Source: Zanthoxylum bungeanum (lineage: Eukaryota > Streptophyta > Magnoliopsida > Sapindales > Rutaceae). From it: a stretch of 64,000 nucleotides of DNA. Shown piece after piece: positions 59,612-64,000 of this stretch (the stretch's first letter is position 1; the number at the start of each line of letters is the position of its first letter). The notes beneath the pieces were generated by a model. It had not been told where the DNA came from, did no database searches, and saw only the letters and a list, made by a program, of their open reading frames with translations. The stretch spans positions 1 through 64,000 of the forward strand of contig SKCR01023787.1 of NCBI GenBank assembly GCA_019454045.1, written 5' to 3'. The position numbers and the translations under genes were made by a program.

Positions 59612-62013
59612 TGTAGGGGTTTTAGGGGCTAAATCCGGTAACGCAGCGGAAACGGTGGAAAATCAAATTTTCCGATTTCAAAAACTTTTTCTCGGATTAA
59701 TTAAATAAACATATTTATTTAATTACCCAATAATTAAATTATGAAAAAAAATTCAATAAATCAAATTTATGTGAATTTACCGAATTGCCTTTACACTTGG
59801 TATTTTGATCATTTTAGTCCGAAATTGTTCAAATCAATTTTGGATGATTCTAAATCATTTCTAAGATGAACTTAACATGTCCTAAATGTCAAAACACCAA
59901 AAGCAAAAAAACCCCCAAAAATTAGCCATTTGGCCGAGAGCACCAAAGGGAGGGGTTTGTGCATTTTTCAATTTCCATGTTCAAAACACATCAAGATGAA
60001 ATCCAATCAACATAAGATTTCATATGTATCATATACACATCCAAATACACAAGATAAATGAAAAGCCCCAAATTTGGATGAGGTCTCAAACCCTAATTTT
60101 TCAATTTCTTCATATTGGACAAATTAGACCAAATTAGTTAAATCAATTACTTTAATCATGTTTCTTCCATCCAATTAAAGTCTCAACACAATGAAATAAC
60201 AATAGATCAAATCTAGGTCATTTAAGAGTGGGTCAACAACTCTAGATTAGCAACAAATTTTCTTAAACCATGAAAAGAATACTTATAACTACACTAGTTA
60301 CAAACTTCCATCATCATACATGCTCAACACTTTCATCAAACATCCATCCAACAAAAACAAAAAGAATAAAGAAAAGAATAACATAAGAACATCACAAGAT
60401 GTAGCCTAGAACATAAGCAACATTTTCATTTCTAATAGCAAGTGAAAAAGACTCACTAAAATCCAAGCTTTTCTTTGTTTTTGCCTTTTTTCCTCTCAAG
60501 CTTCCTTTGTTTCTTTTAATTGAGTTTGTGTTAAAGTGTATTAGGTTATTTTACAAATGAAAAATAAAACAATATATACTTGTTACCAAAACACCTTGGC
60601 CGAATATGGCTATAGCAAAAACAAGAAATATTAATTTCATTTTCATTTGGATTTCATTTAATCAACTTGTTAAAATATCTAATAAACACTTAAAGATATT
60701 TCTAATAAGTCAACAAAGACAACTTAGCCATTTAATCAAATATCTAAACTTTAAGATATTTATATTTTAATTAATTTAATCATTTAACAATTAAATAATT
60801 AATAATTAATTAAATACAAATATATTAAATATATGTATTATATTTACATTAAATATTAAATACATATATACTTTTATGATATTATTCAAATATCTCAATT
60901 TGACTAGTAATTAATATGTATTTAAATTAATCAAGTATTAAATGTAAATACACAATAATTAAGTAAATGACTATCGGGTCCCTAAACATGTATTTTGGGT
61001 TTAACCTTTAAACGACTTTATAAATAATCAATATTATTTATAAATATTGCTCTAGTGCTCTACGAGTATATTTCATTATTGAGACTCTCTAGATTCAGGC
61101 ATATCCGTCACGAAATCTAATTCGTGTTCATAATTTATCCACCCGTAAATTATGACGATCACAGATAAACTTGCTGAATCATACAGGTCGAGGTCATGGC
61201 AAATGTATAATTCCTCCATCACAGATATCCGGATATATCCCAGAGATATAGATGTAAACTTCAAATCTCTATGAGGATTATCCAGTCGACAATTCTATTA
61301 GCAATCTCAAAAAGAACATTTAGAACTAACTTCTAAATTGTACCACAGGCCCATGGATTTTATCTGATTGCTAATCATTTGGACTACCTATGCTCTGATA
61401 CACAGAACTGACGGATCCTATCTTGATACACATAGGACACCCTGAGGATCTACACCCAACGAATAGGCGGATGTCTGATCTAAATAGATCGGCGACGTGA
61501 CTGCCATCTAAGTGTAGAAGATGTTTCATGTGCCCACAATGGCATCTCAAGTGTAAGAATCACAAGTGCTACTCAACCCGAGAAGATTCTTATTGACGTT
61601 GGTGTACCATCCATTAAGAATCTTCGGTGAGTCGTTCAATATTTATCCTATATAAACACCTACACGTCTATACTAGTCTCCAAGACTTATGGTTCATTGA
61701 GAAACCATTGGAATCATATATTCCAGTATACGACATGTACCGGTCTCAACGGGTTTACTTTACTGACCAAGTAGTGTAAACCTTGACCAGGAACTGTCTG
61801 AGAATGACAACGTCATGATACAACTCAATGTCAGTTGTGACGATTTTGCAACTGTACCATTACTAGTCATTCTAAGGTCATTATGTCTTTACCATATTTA
61901 AAGATACATTATATTATAGAAACTGCATATATTATTCATAATAATAATGTTTTACAGAAGTATTCATGAAGAAATACAACCGGGAATTGGCGCTGTGAGC
62001 ACCAACCCCAACA
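59612..62013 (-). repeat. Copia E 3' LTR, 2,402 bp
   Basis: It begins TGTAGGGGTTTTAGGGGC and ends CCAACCCCAACA, colinear with the LTRs of element A but more diverged from them than they are from each other. A purine tract (AAGTGGAAGTTTT, minus) abuts it at 62014. The partner LTR is outside the window. Confidence 0.85.
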
Positions 62014-62051
62014 AAAACTTCCACTTGCTCTAGTGCCAATAACGATTGTAT

Positions 62052-63690
62052 CTAATACCCATCGACTCCACGTTTATCAAACAACTTCGGAGGTATGGCC
62101 TTCGTTAGCGGGTCTACTACATTATCTTCACTCGGTACCTTGCACACGACAATATCCCCTCGCGACATAATCTCTCGAATGATGTGGTACTTGCGTTCCA
62201 CATGCTTCGACTTCTGATGCGCCCTCGGTTCCTTTGCTTGTGCAATGGCTCCAGTATTATCACAGTATAACGGAATCACATTCTCGATACTTGGGACAAC
62301 TCCCAATTATGTGACAAAATTCTTTATCCACACAACCTCTTTTGCAGCTTCAGAAGCTGCAATATATTCCGCCTCAGTGGTGGAATCTGTTGTTGATCCC
62401 TGTTTGGAACTCTTCCAACAAACTGCACCCTCGTTAAGGGTAAATACGAATCCAGATGTAGACTTTCTATCATCGGGATCCGATTGGAAATCGGAATCCG
62501 TATACCCGTTAACTTGCAGTTCGTTTCCTCCATAAATTATTAACTTATCCTTAGTACCTTTAAGATACTTGAGGATATGTTTAATGGCCTTCCAATGGTC
62601 ATTACCTGGATTGGACTGATATCTACTAGTTACGCTAGCAGCGAAACTGATATCAGGCCTTGTACATAACATGGCATACATTATGCTACCCAAACACGAA
62701 GCATAAGGTTGGTTAGACATTCTAACCTTCTCATCTTCTGTTTGTGGACTCATCTTCTTAGAAAGATGAATCCCATGTCTGAACGGTATGTTTGCTGTCT
62801 TACAGTTACCAAAATTATATTGTTCTAAGATCTTATCTATGTACGTTGATTGAGATAACCCAATCAGCCTCCTTTGTCTATCTCTATAGAGTTTTATCCC
62901 TAAAATATAGGAAGCTTCTCCCAGGTCCTTCATGGAGAAATTCTTACAGAGGTACGCTTTGACGCTTTGTAACATACCTAAATCATTCCCAATGATTAGG
63001 ATGTCATCACATATAGGACTAAAAATATGACCATGCTCCCACTGGCCTTCTGATACACACAAGATTCTTCCAAATTCTTGAGAAAACCAGACGATCTAAT
63101 AATCTCATCGAATCGAAGATTCCAACTTCGTGAAGCTTGTTTAAGTCCATAAATGGACTTCTTAAGCTTACATACCATGCCCGAGTTTTCGCTGGACGCA
63201 AAACCTTCCGGATGTTCCATATAGATTTCTTCATCAAGAAATCCATTTAGAAAAGCCGTTTTGACATCCATTTTCCAAATCTCGTAGTCATGATACGCAG
63301 CTATAGAAAGCAAAATCTGAATAGACTTAAGCATTGCTACTGGTGAAAAAGTTTCATCGTAGTCGACGCCAGGTCGCTGCGTGTAACCTTTTGCAACCAG
63401 TCGGACCTTGTAAGTTTCAACCTTACTGTCAGGCCCGCGCTTCCTCTTGTAAACCCATTTACAACCAATAGGAACAATTCCTTCAGGAAGCGAAACCAAG
63501 TCCCAAACTTGATTCTCATGCATTGAGTCTAACTCAGATTTCATGGCACTTTGCCATTTCACGGAGTCGATGTCCAACATCGATTCTCTATAGGTGAAAT
63601 GATCTGTCTCTTCAACTAAGAGAACATCCAGACTCTTTTCTTGTATCAAATACAAGCGTTCAGGAGGTCTAGATACCATTTCCGACCTAC
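62052..63690 (-). pseudogene. Copia E reverse transcriptase and RNase H
   Basis: The RT frame (63679-62996) has WQSAMKSELDSMHENQVWDL, GCKWVYKRKRG, MDVKTAFLNG and YGLKQASRSWNLRF, without the stop seen in element A. It breaks inside YVDD, where one base is missing relative to A, and resumes as DDILIIGNDLG in the next frame (from about 63005). RNase H motifs GYTDSDFQSDPDDRKSTSGF, TEAEYIAASEAAKEVVWIKN and LYCDNTGAIAQAK follow. The end (KLFDKRGVDGY) is frameshifted relative to A. Confidence 0.9.
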
Positions 63691-64000
63691 GGAGTGTGTG
63701 TATTGAAGGTCCTTCATCTACTTGAACTTCAGGTTCCTCCGTTGGTTCGTTGTTTTCAGGTTGGAATTCATCAAGTTCAACTTGTCTATGATTACCACCT
63801 TCTCACAAAAATTCTACGTATAGAAATTTTGCGAAGCGAGCTACGAACACATTTCGATGCTCGGTATCATAGAACAGATATCCCATCGTATTCGAAGGAT
63901 ATCCGACAAACCTAAACTTTTGCCCTCGAGGCGAAAGCTTATCTTGCTGAGCCACTCTGACATAGGCAGGACAACCCCAAACCTTAATGTAACTAAGATT
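63691..64000 (-). pseudogene. Copia E integrase C-terminal part, cut by window end
   Basis: The minus strand from 64000 matches the element A segment around 32210-32500 (the 'AYVRV...QDKLSPRGQKF' area) and the proline/acid-rich linker before RT. The rest of the element lies beyond the window. Confidence 0.75.

Overview
This window is repeat-rich nuclear DNA from a flowering plant, most likely a eudicot; I cannot name the species. The evidence is a plant RCC1-repeat gene with GT-AG introns, a FAR1-type gene remnant, and many Ty1/copia, Ty3/gypsy and hAT elements. There are no bacterial operons, CRISPR arrays, rRNA genes or convincing functional tRNA genes.

Layout. At 1-5.9 kb there are old retroelement scraps: a gypsy chromovirus end with its LTR, a copia gag/protease remnant split by a MITE, a short LTR-bounded non-coding element, and an 851-bp hAT-like MITE. 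From 6.1 to 15.4 kb, on the minus strand, lies the only substantial host gene: a RUG3-like RCC1-repeat gene. I could assemble 13 exons in consistent phase. Its last RCC1 repeat is missing, and three hAT-type elements with 8-bp target duplications sit in its introns. At 17.4-25.5 kb there is a FAR1-related pseudogene on the plus strand. It is cut by an LTR element that carries only gag (TR-GAG-like), whose far LTR is broken and abuts the last two exons of an EamA-type transporter gene.

From 25.9 to 38.3 kb lies a degenerate hAT transposon. Its BED zinc-finger exon is split by a 9.6-kb copia element (A, minus strand, 2.4-kb LTRs, TSD CATAT). At 38.3-41.5 kb a copia LTR/RNase H remnant is split by a 2.2-kb solo LTR (D, TSD GATAA). 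From 42.9 kb to the window end there is a four-element nest. Copia B (plus strand) is split in its integrase by a 12-kb degenerate copia C (TSD GTGAG). C itself holds a 2.1-kb solo LTR F (TSD CACCT). After C, about 0.1 kb of B integrase resumes and is then interrupted by copia E, a close relative of A, which runs off the window.

The signals I consider most worth checking are RNA-like. The leader of element C carries four hairpins with an almost constant apical sequence containing GCCAAAG on stems that differ from copy to copy yet stay paired. Copia B has three hairpins with the same core at the equivalent place, and A has a matching one. The LTRs of A, D, E and B share a block of hairpins with compensatory base changes. 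The LTRs of C contain seven near-perfect hairpins in about 290 bp. Solo LTR F has 13 ACGT cores (six CACGTG) just upstream of a TATA box. All these readings were made by eye, so folding, covariation tests and database searches remain undone.
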